Shown: positions 22,652 to 31,949, counted from the first letter of the stretch. The stretch: 64,000 nt of DNA from an uncultured Oscillospiraceae bacterium (GCA_934552825.1 CAKTEQ010000003.1:186001-250000); one strand, 5' to 3'. The notes: generated by a model not told the origin, from the sequence alone. A program made the numbers and translations.

Positions 22652-23152
22652 ATGAAACTGGATCTTGGCAAGATAATCAACGTTCCCGGCGCGTCTGAGT
22701 CCTTTGATTTCACGCTGGATCTCAGTGACCTGGAGTACTACGGCGCGTATCCCGCAGCTGAGCCCGTGAGGGTGAGCGGGACCGTGAAAAATATCGCCGG
22801 AGTGCTCAACCTGCATATGGACATGGAGACAACTCTCCACTGCACCTGCGACAGATGTACAAAAGAGTTTCCGCTGGCCAAAAAGGTATCTGTGGACAAC
22901 GTGATAGTTGACCATGTCAATGACGAAGATGATTACGATTACATCGAGCTTGACGGCAGCTGCGTTGACCTTGAGGAAGTGGCGACAACAGCATTTATAC
23001 TTTCGCTGCCCAGTAAGACGCTGTGCAGGGAGGACTGCAAGGGTCTTTGCAGCAGATGCGGAGCCGACCTGAACCTCGGACCGTGCGATTGCAAGCCTGA
23101 GCTTGATCCGCGGTTTGCTGTTCTGCAGCAGTTTATAGACAAGAATAAATGA
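22652..23152 (+). CDS. yceD: YceD/DUF177 family protein
   Basis: 166 residues from the ATG at 22652. DUF177 members are encoded just upstream of rpmF across bacteria, and some have been linked to 23S rRNA accumulation. Two metal-site-like cysteine pairs are visible: CTCDRCTKEF in the middle and CREDCKGLCSRCGADLN near the end, followed by GPCDC and a final FAVLQQFIDKNK. The ADxxR-type pattern ends with the usual DPRF. Co-transcribed with rpmF from a strong promoter. Confidence 0.92.
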   Translation: MKLDLGKIINVPGASESFDFTLDLSDLEYYGAYPAAEPVRVSGTVKNIAGVLNLHMDMETTLHCTCDRCTKEFPLAKKVSVDNVIVDHVNDEDDYDYIELDGSCVDLEEVATTAFILSLPSKTLCREDCKGLCSRCGADLNLGPCDCKPELDPRFAVLQQFIDKNK

Positions 23153-23195
23153 GTTTTACCCGCCAGCAAGGCGGTATCTATGAGGAGGTGTCACC

Positions 23196-23384
23196 ATGGC
23201 GGTACCAAAGGGAAAAGTTTCAAAGGCAAGAAGAGATAAGAGACGTAACTCTCACTGGAAGCTCACAGCTCCCACTCTGGCAACATGCCCCGAGTGCGGT
23301 GCATTCCGTCTGCCCCACAGAGCCTGCAAAGCCTGCGGCGCATACGGCAAGCGTTCTGTCGCTAAGGCAGCAGCCGAAAAATAA
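23196..23384 (+). CDS. rpmF: Ribosomal protein L32
   Basis: 62 residues beginning AVPKGKVSKARRDKRRNSHW, the canonical L32 start. It carries the zinc-ribbon form, with CPECG and CKACG cysteine pairs, so it is the C+ paralogue. AGGAGG precedes the ATG. Lies 43 bases after yceD and is followed by a strong terminator. Confidence 0.98.
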   Translation: MAVPKGKVSKARRDKRRNSHWKLTAPTLATCPECGAFRLPHRACKACGAYGKRSVAKAAAEK

Positions 23385-23399
23385 GAATTCAGAATTTTG

Positions 23400-23435
23400 T
23401 AGGGGAGGAGAGATCATTTCCTCCCCTATATTTTT
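23400..23435 (+). terminator. Terminator after rpmF
   Basis: TAGGGGAGGA/TCCTCCCCTA stem with a short loop and a following TATATTTTT. Confidence 0.88.
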
Positions 23436-23457
23436 ACCCTGAAGGAGGCGGACGGGG

Positions 23458-24771
23458 TTGGCGGCAAAGGTGAAAAAAGTGGATAAACACTCTCCGGCTG
23501 CCCGCTGCGGGATAAAGCCGGGGGACTGCATCCTGAGCATAAACGGCAACAGAATAGTGGATGTGCTGGATTACATGTACTATTCCTATGAAAACCGGCT
23601 GACTATCGTCCTGCGGGGTGAGGACGGCAGCGAACGCAGCGTGCTCATGCGCAAGCGCGAGGGCGAGGAGCCGGGTATCGACTTTGAGTCATATTTGATG
23701 GACAAGGCGCGCTCCTGCGCGAACAAGTGCGTGTTTTGCTTTGTGGATCAGATGCCCAAGGGAATGCGCGAAAACCTCTATTTCAAGGACGACGATGCCC
23801 GCCTGTCATTCCTGACGGGCAACTATATAACTCTGACAAATATGTCCCAGCGGGAGGCGCAGCGGATAATCGACCTGCATATAAGCCCGATAAACATATC
23901 CGTTCACACGACAAACCCGGATTTACGCACCTTCATGCTTGGCAATCGCCGGGGCGGCGAGTCCCTTGAGATAATGCGGCGCTTTGCCCAGGCGGACATC
24001 AGGATGAACTGCCAGATAGTCCTGTGCCCCGGGATAAACGACGGGGAGGAGCTCCGGCGCACACTCCGGGACCTTAAGGATATGTACCCGGCGGTGAGCA
24101 GCGTTTCCGTGGTGCCGGTGGGGATAACGAAGCACCGGTGCGGGCTGTACCCGCTGACGCCTGTGGACAAGGCAAAGGCCGAGGAGGTCATCGCCATGGT
24201 GGACGCGGTGGGAGAAGAGTGCATGGCGATGGACGATTACAGGGTGTTCTACTGCTCGGACGAGCTGTACCTGCTTGCGGAGCGGGAGATGCCTAAGTAC
24301 AGCTACTATGACGATTTTCCCCAGTTTGAAAACGGCGTCGGTATGCTGCGCACCATGGAGGACGACTTCAAGTTCGCCCTGGAGGACTGCGGAAGCTTCG
24401 GGGATATTGAGCCTTTTTCCGCGGCAACAGGGCAGGCGGCCTGCGGATTTATCACCGGGCTTATTGATTTAATGGCAAAAAGATGTAATAATATGGAATA
24501 TCAGACCTACGCCATACGAAACGATTTCTTCGGGGAGATGGTGACCGTGGCGGGCCTTGTCACGGGTCAGGATCTCATAGCCCAGCTCAAGGGCAGGGAC
24601 CTGAAGGGCAGACTTCTCATACCGCGCATAATGGTGCGGGACGGCGTTGACAAATTCCTGGACGACGTGACCCTAAAGGAAGCGGAGCAGGAGTTGGGAG
24701 TGCCGATCGTGACGGTCGGCCCTGAGGCGGAAGATCTGATAAAAGCAATTGCCGGGGAGACCGGCAGCTGA
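23458..24771 (+). CDS. DUF512 radical SAM protein with PDZ-like domain
   Basis: 437 residues starting at a TTG nine bases after AGGAGG. N-terminal PDZ-like part (VDKHSPAARCGIKPGDCILS, residues about 8-60). A radical-SAM-like triad C87-x3-C91-x2-C94 in SCANKCVFCFVDQMPKG, then DDARLSFLTGNYITLTN. The C-terminal DUF512 domain includes PVGITKHR and a late GPEAEDLI. Function of the family is not established to my knowledge. It sits immediately upstream of der in many Clostridia, as here (18-base gap), suggesting a link with ribosome assembly. Confidence 0.88.
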   Translation: MAAKVKKVDKHSPAARCGIKPGDCILSINGNRIVDVLDYMYYSYENRLTIVLRGEDGSERSVLMRKREGEEPGIDFESYLMDKARSCANKCVFCFVDQMPKGMRENLYFKDDDARLSFLTGNYITLTNMSQREAQRIIDLHISPINISVHTTNPDLRTFMLGNRRGGESLEIMRRFAQADIRMNCQIVLCPGINDGEELRRTLRDLKDMYPAVSSVSVVPVGITKHRCGLYPLTPVDKAKAEEVIAMVDAVGEECMAMDDYRVFYCSDELYLLAEREMPKYSYYDDFPQFENGVGMLRTMEDDFKFALEDCGSFGDIEPFSAATGQAACGFITGLIDLMAKRCNNMEYQTYAIRNDFFGEMVTVAGLVTGQDLIAQLKGRDLKGRLLIPRIMVRDGVDKFLDDVTLKEAEQELGVPIVTVGPEAEDLIKAIAGETGS

Positions 24772-24789
24772 GAAAGGAAGTGACTGGAC

Positions 24790-26118
24790 ATGGCAAAACC
24801 GATGGTAGCTATCGTGGGGCGCCCAAACGTGGGCAAGAGCATGCTGTTCAACAAGCTTGTCGGCACAAGACTGTCCATTGTCGAGGATACGCCCGGCGTC
24901 ACGAGGGACAGAATATACGCTCCCTGCGAGTGGTGCGGGCATGAATTTACCCTTGTGGATACGGGGGGCATCGAGCCCAATAATGATAATGAGATACTTA
25001 TGTTCATGCGGGAGCAGGCTCAGATAGCCATTGACAACGCGGACGTTATAATCTTCATGGCGGACATCAAGACCGGCGTCACGGCGAACGACGTCGAGGT
25101 GGCGAACATGCTCCTGCGCAGTGGAAAGCCCATAGTGCTGGCGGTGAACAAGATGGACTCCACCGGCATGACAAATCCGGATATATACGAGTTCTATAAC
25201 CTGGGCGTGGGCGATCCCATAGCTGTGTCCGCTGTACACGGCCACGGTACGGGCGACCTGTTGGACGAGTGCGTGAAGTATTTCCCGGAGCATGAGGAGC
25301 AGGAGCAGGAGAGTGACATTATAAATGTCGCCATCGTTGGCAAGCCCAACGCCGGCAAGAGCAGCCTTGTCAACCGTATACTCGGGGAGAAGCGCATGAT
25401 AGTGAGCAATGTCCCCGGCACCACGAGAGACGCAGTGGACAGCTTTTTTGAAAACGAATACGGCAGGTTCAACTTCATCGACACTGCCGGCATTCGCCGT
25501 AAGTCCAGGGTGGACGAGCGCGTGGAAAAATACAGCGTTATGCGCGCCCAGATGGCGATAGAGCGAGCGGACGTGTGCATAATCCTCATCGACGGCAACG
25601 AGGGAATAACCGATCAGGACACAAAGATCGCGGGCCTGGTGCATGAGTCCGGGAAGGCGAGCATAATAGTCGTCAACAAATGGGACATCGTCGAAAAGGA
25701 CGACAAGACCATGGACCGGATGAAAGAGAAGATACGCCATGAGCTGGGCTATATGACCTATGCGCCCATGCTGTTCATCTCCGCAAAGACCGGCCAGCGC
25801 GTGGACAAGCTCTTCGAGCTCATAAAATTCGTCCAGCAGCAGAGCAATCTGCGCATAACGACAGGTCAGCTCAATAACGTCCTCGCGGACGCCACGGCGC
25901 GGGTGCAGCCCCCAACTGATAAGGGACGGCGGCTCAAGCTGTATTACATGACTCAGACCGGGACGAAACCGCCTACGTTTGTCATCTTCGTCAACGACGC
26001 GAGGCTGTTCCATTTTTCCTATAAGAGATATATCGAGAATCAGATCAGGGCTGTGTTCGGGCTTGAGGGCACACCTATCCACATAATAGTGCGGCAAAAA
26101 GGCGACAAGGAAGTGTAA
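24790..26118 (+). CDS. der: Ribosome assembly GTPase Der (EngA)
   Basis: 442 residues with two tandem GTPase domains and a C-terminal KH-like domain. G1 motifs are GRPNVGKS (near residue 10) and GKPNAGKS (near residue 184); G3 motifs are DTGG and DTAG; G4 motifs are NKMD and NKWD. Acts in 50S subunit maturation. In an operon with the upstream DUF512 protein and the downstream plsY and gpsA. The start ATG is reached by translation from the DUF512 stop 18 bases upstream. Confidence 0.98.
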   Translation: MAKPMVAIVGRPNVGKSMLFNKLVGTRLSIVEDTPGVTRDRIYAPCEWCGHEFTLVDTGGIEPNNDNEILMFMREQAQIAIDNADVIIFMADIKTGVTANDVEVANMLLRSGKPIVLAVNKMDSTGMTNPDIYEFYNLGVGDPIAVSAVHGHGTGDLLDECVKYFPEHEEQEQESDIINVAIVGKPNAGKSSLVNRILGEKRMIVSNVPGTTRDAVDSFFENEYGRFNFIDTAGIRRKSRVDERVEKYSVMRAQMAIERADVCIILIDGNEGITDQDTKIAGLVHESGKASIIVVNKWDIVEKDDKTMDRMKEKIRHELGYMTYAPMLFISAKTGQRVDKLFELIKFVQQQSNLRITTGQLNNVLADATARVQPPTDKGRRLKLYYMTQTGTKPPTFVIFVNDARLFHFSYKRYIENQIRAVFGLEGTPIHIIVRQKGDKEV

Positions 26119-26120
26119 GG

Positions 26121-26732
26121 ATGTTTTGGCTTTATCTGGCGGTCATCGCGGTCGTGGGATATCTCCTGGGCTGCGTGAACGGCGCTATCATAATATCAAA
26201 ATACGTGATGAAGAAGGACGTGCGCACCCTCGGCAGCGGCAACGCCGGACTCACGAATTTTTACAGGAACTTCGGGAAAAAGGCTGCGGTCTGGGTCGTG
26301 CTGATAGACGTGCTCAAATCCGTCGTGTCCGGGCTTTTCGCGGGCTGGCTTATGGGCAGGCTCGGCTATAAAATGCTGGGTCAGGAGATATCCCTGCTGT
26401 TCGTGGTGCTGGGGCATATGTTCCCGGTGTTCTCCGGATTTCGCGGCGGCAAAGGGATACTTACCTGCGTCGGGGGCGTGCTGGTGTTTGACTGGCGTGT
26501 GATAGCCCTGCTGCTGGCGGTGTTCATCATTGTGACGGCGCTGACAAAGTATGTGTCACTGGGCTCCATATCAGCGTGCGTAGCGTATCCTCTGCTTATG
26601 CTTGCGTTCCACGGTGACCTGTGGCTGACTGTCATAGCCGCGGCTACGGGCCTTGCGATAATCGCAAAGCACAGCGGGAATATCAAAAGACTTATCAGGG
26701 GCGAGGAGCCGAAGTTCAAGTTAAAAAAGTAG
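26121..26732 (+). CDS. plsY: Acyl-phosphate:glycerol-3-phosphate acyltransferase PlsY
   Basis: 203 residues, an integral membrane enzyme with about five hydrophobic helices. The conserved loops are present: SGNAGLTNFYRNFGKKAA (phosphate-binding region), HMFPVFSGFRGGKGILT and a late AKHSGNIKRLIRGEEPKF. It acylates glycerol-3-phosphate at sn-1, the first step of phospholipid synthesis. It is two bases after der and 12 bases before gpsA, which makes its substrate supplier its neighbour. Confidence 0.96.
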   Translation: MFWLYLAVIAVVGYLLGCVNGAIIISKYVMKKDVRTLGSGNAGLTNFYRNFGKKAAVWVVLIDVLKSVVSGLFAGWLMGRLGYKMLGQEISLLFVVLGHMFPVFSGFRGGKGILTCVGGVLVFDWRVIALLLAVFIIVTALTKYVSLGSISACVAYPLLMLAFHGDLWLTVIAAATGLAIIAKHSGNIKRLIRGEEPKFKLKK

Positions 26733-26744
26733 GGGAGCGAAGCC

Positions 26745-27743
26745 ATGAGAACTGTTGTTTTAGGCAGCGGGGCCTGGGGCTGTGCCCTGGCGGCTATGCT
26801 GGCTGACATGGGGCATAGTGTGAAGCTCTGGTCTGCCTTTGAAAATGAAGTGGAGAGCCTGAACAGAAACCGGGAGCACCCTGCCCTTGCGGGCGCGAGA
26901 TTTCCGGACAGCCTTGAAATAACCGGGGATATCAGCGTGTGCTCCTGGGCGCAGGCGCTCGTGATCGTCACGCCGTCCTTCGCGGTGCGTGAGACTGCAA
27001 GGCGCATAGCCCCATATGTGAAGCGGGACACGATAGTTGTGTGCGCCTCGAAGGGCATTGAGAACGAGACCTCTCTCTGCATGACGCAGATAATCGAGGA
27101 GGAGACAGGAATGCCCGACGCAGTCGCTCTTTCTGGGGCGTCCCACGCGGAAGAGGTCGCCCGGGGGATGCCCACGGGATGCGTGTCGGCATGCAGGGAT
27201 AAATCCCGCGCCACCGCGGTGCAGGATATGTTCATGAATCCCAGGTTCAGGGTCTACGCCTCAGACGACCCGGTGGGCGTTGAGCTGGGCGGCGCGCTGA
27301 AGAACGTCATAGCCCTGTGCGCCGGTGTGTGCGACGGTATGGGCTGCGGAGATAATACGAAGGCGCTGCTTATGACCCGGGGCCTTACGGAGATGGCGCG
27401 CCTGGGCGTTGAGATGGGCGGCAGGAAGGAGACCTTTGCGGGCCTCTCCGGTATAGGGGATCTCATCGTCACCTGCACATCCATGCACTCAAGAAACCGC
27501 CGGGCGGGCATACTTATCGGTCAGGGCAAGGACGCGAAAACGGCAATGGCGGAGGTCGGCGCTGTTGTCGAGGGGTACTATGCGGCAAGGTCCGCGTATA
27601 CTCTCTCGGAAAGACTTGGCGTGGATATGCCCATTTCCCGGGAGTGCTACCGGGTGCTATATGAGGGGAAACCCACTGAAAAGGTCGTGGAGGACCTTAT
27701 GACCAGGTCGAAAAAACACGAGATCGAAGAAAGCTGGATATAA
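26745..27743 (+). CDS. gpsA: Glycerol-3-phosphate dehydrogenase [NAD(P)+]
   Basis: 332 residues. N-terminal Rossmann motif GSGAWGCALAAMLADMGH, then a lysine-containing ELGGALKNVIALCAGVCDG (catalytic Lys) and GDLIVTCTSMHSRNRRAG, typical of GpsA. Makes glycerol-3-phosphate for PlsY. Last gene of the DUF512-der-plsY-gpsA operon, followed by a terminator. Confidence 0.97.
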   Translation: MRTVVLGSGAWGCALAAMLADMGHSVKLWSAFENEVESLNRNREHPALAGARFPDSLEITGDISVCSWAQALVIVTPSFAVRETARRIAPYVKRDTIVVCASKGIENETSLCMTQIIEEETGMPDAVALSGASHAEEVARGMPTGCVSACRDKSRATAVQDMFMNPRFRVYASDDPVGVELGGALKNVIALCAGVCDGMGCGDNTKALLMTRGLTEMARLGVEMGGRKETFAGLSGIGDLIVTCTSMHSRNRRAGILIGQGKDAKTAMAEVGAVVEGYYAARSAYTLSERLGVDMPISRECYRVLYEGKPTEKVVEDLMTRSKKHEIEESWI

Positions 27744-27746
27744 CAG

Positions 27747-27784
27747 AAAAGCCGCCCCCGGAATACCCACCGGGGGCGGCTTTT
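27747..27784 (+). terminator. Terminator after gpsA
   Basis: AAAAGCCGCCCCCGG/CCGGGGGCGGCTTTT stem with an eight-base loop. A separate terminator for rpmB lies beside it on the other strand. Confidence 0.9.
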
Positions 27785-27790
27785 GCGAAT

Positions 27791-27819
27791 AAAAAAGCTC
27801 CGCGCATAAAGCGCGGAGC
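27791..27819 (-). terminator. Terminator of rpmB
   Basis: GCTCCGCGC/GCGCGGAGC stem with a five-base loop. The minus-strand copy is followed by TTTTTT (27791-27796). Confidence 0.85.
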
Positions 27820-27846
27820 TGAGGTTCATCATATAATGCTTTTAGA

Positions 27847-28035
27847 TCACACTGCTCTGGTGACTTTACCGGAACGGAGGCATCTTGTACAGACATATAC
27901 ATGACGAGGAGTGCCGTCAACAAGAGCCTTGACACGCTTGACGTTGGGCTTCCATGTTCTGTTGGATCTTCTGTGAGAGTGGGAAACCTGGATGCCGAAT
28001 GTCACGCCCTTATTGCAAATCTCGCATTTTGCCAT
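27847..28035 (-). CDS. rpmB: Ribosomal protein L28
   Basis: 62 residues from the ATG at 28035. Begins AKCEICNKGVTFG and ends RCLRSGKVTRAV. The zinc-binding cysteines CEIC and CTRC are kept. The central HRRSNRTWKPNVKRVK is the L28 signature. AGGAGG precedes the start. Single-gene unit, as usual for rpmB in Firmicutes. Confidence 0.97.
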   Translation of the reverse strand: MAKCEICNKGVTFGIQVSHSHRRSNRTWKPNVKRVKALVDGTPRHVYVCTRCLRSGKVTRAV

Positions 28036-28081
28036 TTGCTGCACCTCCTTGCTGTGTACAATCTATTAAGCGTCGCCAATT

Positions 28082-28110
28082 ATAATAGCAGATATTGAGC
28101 CGGATTGCAA
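28082..28110 (-). promoter_or_regulatory. Promoter of rpmB
   Basis: Read on the minus strand, TTGCAA (28105-28110) and TATTAT (28082-28087) are 17 bases apart, about 47 bases before the rpmB ATG. The -35 box is weaker than the -10 box. Confidence 0.6.
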
Positions 28111-28200
28111 GACAAATTTTCAAATCTTTTTGAAAAAACTTCCAAAGGGAAAATACTGCGCAAATACGGCACTGAAGAAGCCTCCGGCGAAAGGATTGTG

Positions 28201-28229
28201 TTGATTAAAGGCGGAAAGTTGTATATAAT
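28201..28229 (+). promoter_or_regulatory. Promoter of hprK
   Basis: TTGATT (28201-28206), 17-base spacer, TATAAT (28224-28229). The hprK ribosome site AAGGAGG follows about 35 bases downstream. Confidence 0.8.
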
Positions 28230-28276
28230 TACAGCGAGTGGCTACTTACTCACGATATACTAAGGAGGGTGCGGAT

Positions 28277-29227
28277 ATGGCAGCGATCAAGGGCGTTGAA
28301 CTGTCTACAATTATTTCGGAATTTGAACTTGAAGTGCTCTATATGCCGGAGGGCGGAGAGAAGACAAGGATAACCGTGGAGGACGTTAACCGCCCGGGAC
28401 TCCAGCTCGCCGGATTTTTTGACTATTTTGTCCACGAACGCATGCAGCTTATGGGGCTTGTTGAAAACGAATACCTCCATAAGCTCTCGGAGTTTGAGCG
28501 CCGCCGCGCCTTTGAGCAGCTTATGATGCGGGAGATCCCGGCGTTCATAATCGCCAGAAATCTCGAGCCGTACCCCGAGTGCCTGGAGATGGCGAAAAAG
28601 TATAATATCCCCGTACTGAGGGCCCAGGAGGAGACGGCCGATATCATCAGCTCCATTATCTCCTTCCTCAAAGTCGCCCTGGCCCCGAGCATCACCCGCC
28701 ACGGGGTGCTCGTGGAGATATACGGCGAGGGTGTGCTCATACTTGGCGAGAGCGGCGTCGGCAAGAGCGAGACGGCGATTGAGCTTATAAAAAGAGGCCA
28801 CCGGCTCATAGCGGACGACGCGGTGGAGCTGAAAAAGACGGGTAAAAACTCCGTCGTGGGCACAGCGCCGGAGCTCATCCGCCACTATGTGGAGCTGCGG
28901 GGCGTGGGCGTTATCGACGTGCGCCGCATTTTCGGTATGGGTGCCATAAAGGAGAGCCAGAACATCGACCTTGTAGTGAGCATGGAGCCTTGGAAGGACA
29001 ATATCATGTACGACCGTCTGGGCCTTGAAAACCAGTATATGTCCATACTGGATGTTAAGATACCCAGCCTTGTGATACCCATCAAGCCGGGCCGAAACCT
29101 GGCTGTGATCCTTGAGGTCGCGGCGATGAACAACCGCCAGAAGAAGCTGGGCTTCAACGCCGCACGGGACTTTACAGAGCAGATTAACAGACATTTTGAC
29201 CAGCAGCTCTCCGCCAACAACGACTGA
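28277..29227 (+). CDS. hprK: HPr kinase/phosphorylase
   Basis: 316 residues from the ATG at 28277. Phosphorylates HPr on Ser46 and reverses the reaction, controlling carbon catabolite repression in Firmicutes. Walker A GESGVGKS is at residues 157-164, and the family signature continues with RGHRLIADDAVELKK and the capping ELRGVGVIDVRRIFGMGAIK. An N-terminal UvrF-like domain precedes it. First gene of a likely operon hprK-murB-rapZ-whiA-dnaE on one strand. This shows PTS-type regulation in the organism, though no HPr gene is in the window. Confidence 0.97.
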   Translation: MAAIKGVELSTIISEFELEVLYMPEGGEKTRITVEDVNRPGLQLAGFFDYFVHERMQLMGLVENEYLHKLSEFERRRAFEQLMMREIPAFIIARNLEPYPECLEMAKKYNIPVLRAQEETADIISSIISFLKVALAPSITRHGVLVEIYGEGVLILGESGVGKSETAIELIKRGHRLIADDAVELKKTGKNSVVGTAPELIRHYVELRGVGVIDVRRIFGMGAIKESQNIDLVVSMEPWKDNIMYDRLGLENQYMSILDVKIPSLVIPIKPGRNLAVILEVAAMNNRQKKLGFNAARDFTEQINRHFDQQLSANND

Positions 29228-29247
29228 GAGCCGAAAGGAGAGAACCG

Positions 29248-30159
29248 GTGGATATTTTTTCATCATTGGCGGATAAGCTCAGCGGTGCCGGGGTGGAGCT
29301 CAGGGCGAACGAGCCGCTTTCGAAGCACACATCATTCCGTATAGGAGGTCCGGTGCGGCTCATGGCGCTGCCGGAGGACCCGGAGCAGGCGGCGCTGTGC
29401 CTGCGCTGCGCGGCTGAGGCGGGCATCGAGCCTGTGATACTGGGCAACGGCAGCAACGTACTGGCGCCTGACTGGGAGTTCAGTGCCTTCGTGATTAAAA
29501 CCACCGGGATAGATGATATAAGCGCCGACGGTGACAGCATCCGCGCGGGCGGAGGAGCGCTCCTCTCGAAGACTGCCGCCGCGGCAAGGGACGCGTCCCT
29601 CACAGGAATGGAGTTTGCCCACGGCATCCCCGGAAGTGTGGGCGGCGCCGTATGTATGAACGCGGGCGCCTACGGCGGGGAGATGAAGGATATAGTCCGC
29701 TCAGTGGGTGCGCTGGATATGCGGGGAAACGAGCGGCGCTTCAGCGCTGATGAGCTGGACTTCGGGTACAGACACAGTGCGTTTTCCTCGGGCGGCTGGC
29801 TCATTACCCAGGTGGAGCTTGAGCTGCGTCCGGGGGACAGGGAGAAGATAAAGGCGGAGATGGATACACTCTCCGCAAAACGCCGGGGCAGCCAGCCCCT
29901 TGATATGCCCTCGGCGGGCAGCACGTTCAAGCGCCCGGCGACCGGCTACGCGGCGGCGCTCATCGACCAGGCTGGGCTGAAGGGACTGCGCCGGGGCGGA
30001 GCGATGGTTTCGGAGAAGCACGCGGGATTTGTGGTGAACACGGGTTCGGCAAAATGCAGCGACGTGCTGGAGCTGATGGAAGAGATAGAGAGAAGGGTCA
30101 GGGAGCGCTTTGGCGTTGAACTTGAGCCGGAAGTTAAAATTCTTGGTGGAGAGAGATGA
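29248..30159 (+). CDS. murB: UDP-N-acetylenolpyruvoylglucosamine reductase
   Basis: 303 residues from a GTG at 29248 with AAAGGAGAG seven bases upstream. Reduces UDP-GlcNAc-enolpyruvate to UDP-MurNAc with FAD and NADPH. FAD-binding motifs NGSNVLAPD and GIPGSVGGAVCMNAGAYGG, and PSAGSTFKRP with the conserved serine. Type I/IIb-like C-terminal part with EKHAGFVVN. Overlaps rapZ by ATGA. Confidence 0.96.
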   Translation: MDIFSSLADKLSGAGVELRANEPLSKHTSFRIGGPVRLMALPEDPEQAALCLRCAAEAGIEPVILGNGSNVLAPDWEFSAFVIKTTGIDDISADGDSIRAGGGALLSKTAAAARDASLTGMEFAHGIPGSVGGAVCMNAGAYGGEMKDIVRSVGALDMRGNERRFSADELDFGYRHSAFSSGGWLITQVELELRPGDREKIKAEMDTLSAKRRGSQPLDMPSAGSTFKRPATGYAAALIDQAGLKGLRRGGAMVSEKHAGFVVNTGSAKCSDVLELMEEIERRVRERFGVELEPEVKILGGER

Positions 30160-31007
30160 GATTTCTTATTATAACCGGGCTCTCCGGTGCGGGGAAAAGC
30201 TCGGTGGTATCGGCGCTGGAGGACATGGGCTATTACTGCGTGGATAATATGCCGGCGGTAATGATGCCCCGCTTTGCGGAGCTGTGCCTTGCGACGAAGG
30301 GAAAATATGAGCGGGTGGCGCTGGTCACGGACGTGCGGGGAGGCGAGAGCTTTGACGTGCTGTTCGACTCTCTTGAGAAGATGAGCGCCATGGGCTGCGA
30401 TTACCGCATAGTCTTTGTGGAGGCGTCGGACGAGGTCATAGTCCACCGCTACAAGGAGACAAGGCGCATCCACCCCATATCCGGGGAGATGACCCTCGCC
30501 CAATCCGTGGCGCGGGAGCGGCAAATGCTGGCGCCGCTGCGGGACAGGGCGCACTATATAATAGACACATCATCCTTCTCCTCCGGAGAGCTGCGGGCGG
30601 AGATAGCGAAGCTCTTCTCTGATACGGACGAGCAGGTGATGGTCGTGAAGGTACGTTCTTTCGGATATAAATACGGTATCCCCAGCGACGCCGACCTGGT
30701 GTTCGATGTCAGGTTCCTGCCGAACCCGTATTATGTGGACGACCTGCGGAAAAAGACGGGGCTGGACGAGGCTGTGAGCAGCTTCGTTTTCAGCTATAAG
30801 CAGACTCAGACGTTCATGGGCCTTATCCAGGACCTGATGACGTTCCTGCTGCCACAGTACGTGGCGGAGGGTAAGCGAAATCTCGTAATAGCCATAGGGT
30901 GCACGGGCGGCCAGCACCGGTCCGTGGCGGTGGCTGAAAAGCTGGGAGTATTCATAAGGCAGAAGGGATATCCCGTCAACGTGGGGCACCTGAATATGCC
31001 TAAATGA
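30156..31007 (+). CDS. rapZ: RapZ/YvcJ family nucleotide-binding protein
   Basis: 283 residues. Walker A GLSGAGKSSV, then LEDMGYYCVDNMP and the C-terminal IGCTGGQHRSVAVAEKL typical of the family. In Enterobacteria RapZ adapts RNase E to the GlmZ RNA; in Firmicutes YvcJ hydrolyses nucleotides and its RNA role is less clear. It overlaps murB by ATGA and precedes whiA by 20 bases. The yvcK gene often found between the two is not present here. Confidence 0.95.
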   Translation: MRFLIITGLSGAGKSSVVSALEDMGYYCVDNMPAVMMPRFAELCLATKGKYERVALVTDVRGGESFDVLFDSLEKMSAMGCDYRIVFVEASDEVIVHRYKETRRIHPISGEMTLAQSVARERQMLAPLRDRAHYIIDTSSFSSGELRAEIAKLFSDTDEQVMVVKVRSFGYKYGIPSDADLVFDVRFLPNPYYVDDLRKKTGLDEAVSSFVFSYKQTQTFMGLIQDLMTFLLPQYVAEGKRNLVIAIGCTGGQHRSVAVAEKLGVFIRQKGYPVNVGHLNMPK

Positions 31008-31027
31008 CAAGAAAGGGGAATTGAACG

Positions 31028-31930
31028 GTGTCCTTTTCCTCAGATGTAAAGAATGAACTGTGCAAGACAGGTCATCTTAAGCCCTGCTGCTGTGCGGCGG
31101 AGGCATATGGTGTGCTGCTGTTCTGCAACACGTTTTCTTATAGAGAGATAAAAATCGTCACGGGCAGCCAGGCGTTCGCGTCAAGACTGCCCCGGCTTTT
31201 CAATCAGGCGTTCGGCTTTAAGTTCGATGTTCTCCCCGAGGAGGCCAGCGGAGGGAAGCTGACATTTCGCGTGACGGACCGGGAGAAGATAGAGAAGGTC
31301 TTTCAGACATACGGATACAGCAGCGATAATTACGTTGCCCTTCATATAAACATGGCGATCCTGGAGGAGGACTGCTGCCGCGCTTCGTTCCTGCGGGGGG
31401 CATTTCTCTCGGGGGGGAGCGTGACGGATCCGGAAAAGAGCTATCATTTGGAGATGGTGACGCCCCATTATAATATCCGGGGCGAGGTTTATTCCGTCCT
31501 GTATGAGATGGGACTTACGCCCAAGGACGCCGTACGCAACGGCAGCTATATTATCTACTTCAAACAGAGCGAGTATATCGAGGATCTTCTGACACTTATG
31601 GGCGCGCCCATAGCGGCGATGGAGCTGATGAACACAAAGGTGGAGAAGGACATCAGGAACAGCGTCAACCGCCGGGTAAACTGCGACACGGCAAACCTTA
31701 CCAAAGCGGTGGATGCGGCTCAGACCCAGCTCGAGGCCATCCGGAAGCTGGTGGACAGCGGCGTTTTTGAATCCCTTCAGGAGAAATTCCGGGAGACGGC
31801 GCTGCTGCGCCTGGAGAACCCGGACGCGACTCTCTCCGAACTGGCGGGGATGTTCGATCCACCTGTTACAAAGTCCTGCCTGAACCACAGGCTGAGAAAG
31901 CTAGTGGAGCTGAGCCGGGACAAGGAATGA
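31028..31930 (+). CDS. whiA: DNA-binding regulator WhiA
   Basis: 300 residues from a GTG at 31028. Begins SFSSDVKNELCK, as WhiA does, and has LAGLIDADG-like domains (RASFLRGAFLSGGSVTDPEK and HLEMV) followed by a C-terminal sigma-factor-like HTH with SLSELAGMF and GLNHRLRKL-type residues (CLNHRLRKLVEL). In Firmicutes it is linked with cell division and chromosome segregation. It is encoded between rapZ and dnaE. Confidence 0.95.
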   Translation: MSFSSDVKNELCKTGHLKPCCCAAEAYGVLLFCNTFSYREIKIVTGSQAFASRLPRLFNQAFGFKFDVLPEEASGGKLTFRVTDREKIEKVFQTYGYSSDNYVALHINMAILEEDCCRASFLRGAFLSGGSVTDPEKSYHLEMVTPHYNIRGEVYSVLYEMGLTPKDAVRNGSYIIYFKQSEYIEDLLTLMGAPIAAMELMNTKVEKDIRNSVNRRVNCDTANLTKAVDAAQTQLEAIRKLVDSGVFESLQEKFRETALLRLENPDATLSELAGMFDPPVTKSCLNHRLRKLVELSRDKE

Positions 31931-31949
31931 AAGGGAAAGGAGACGGCAT

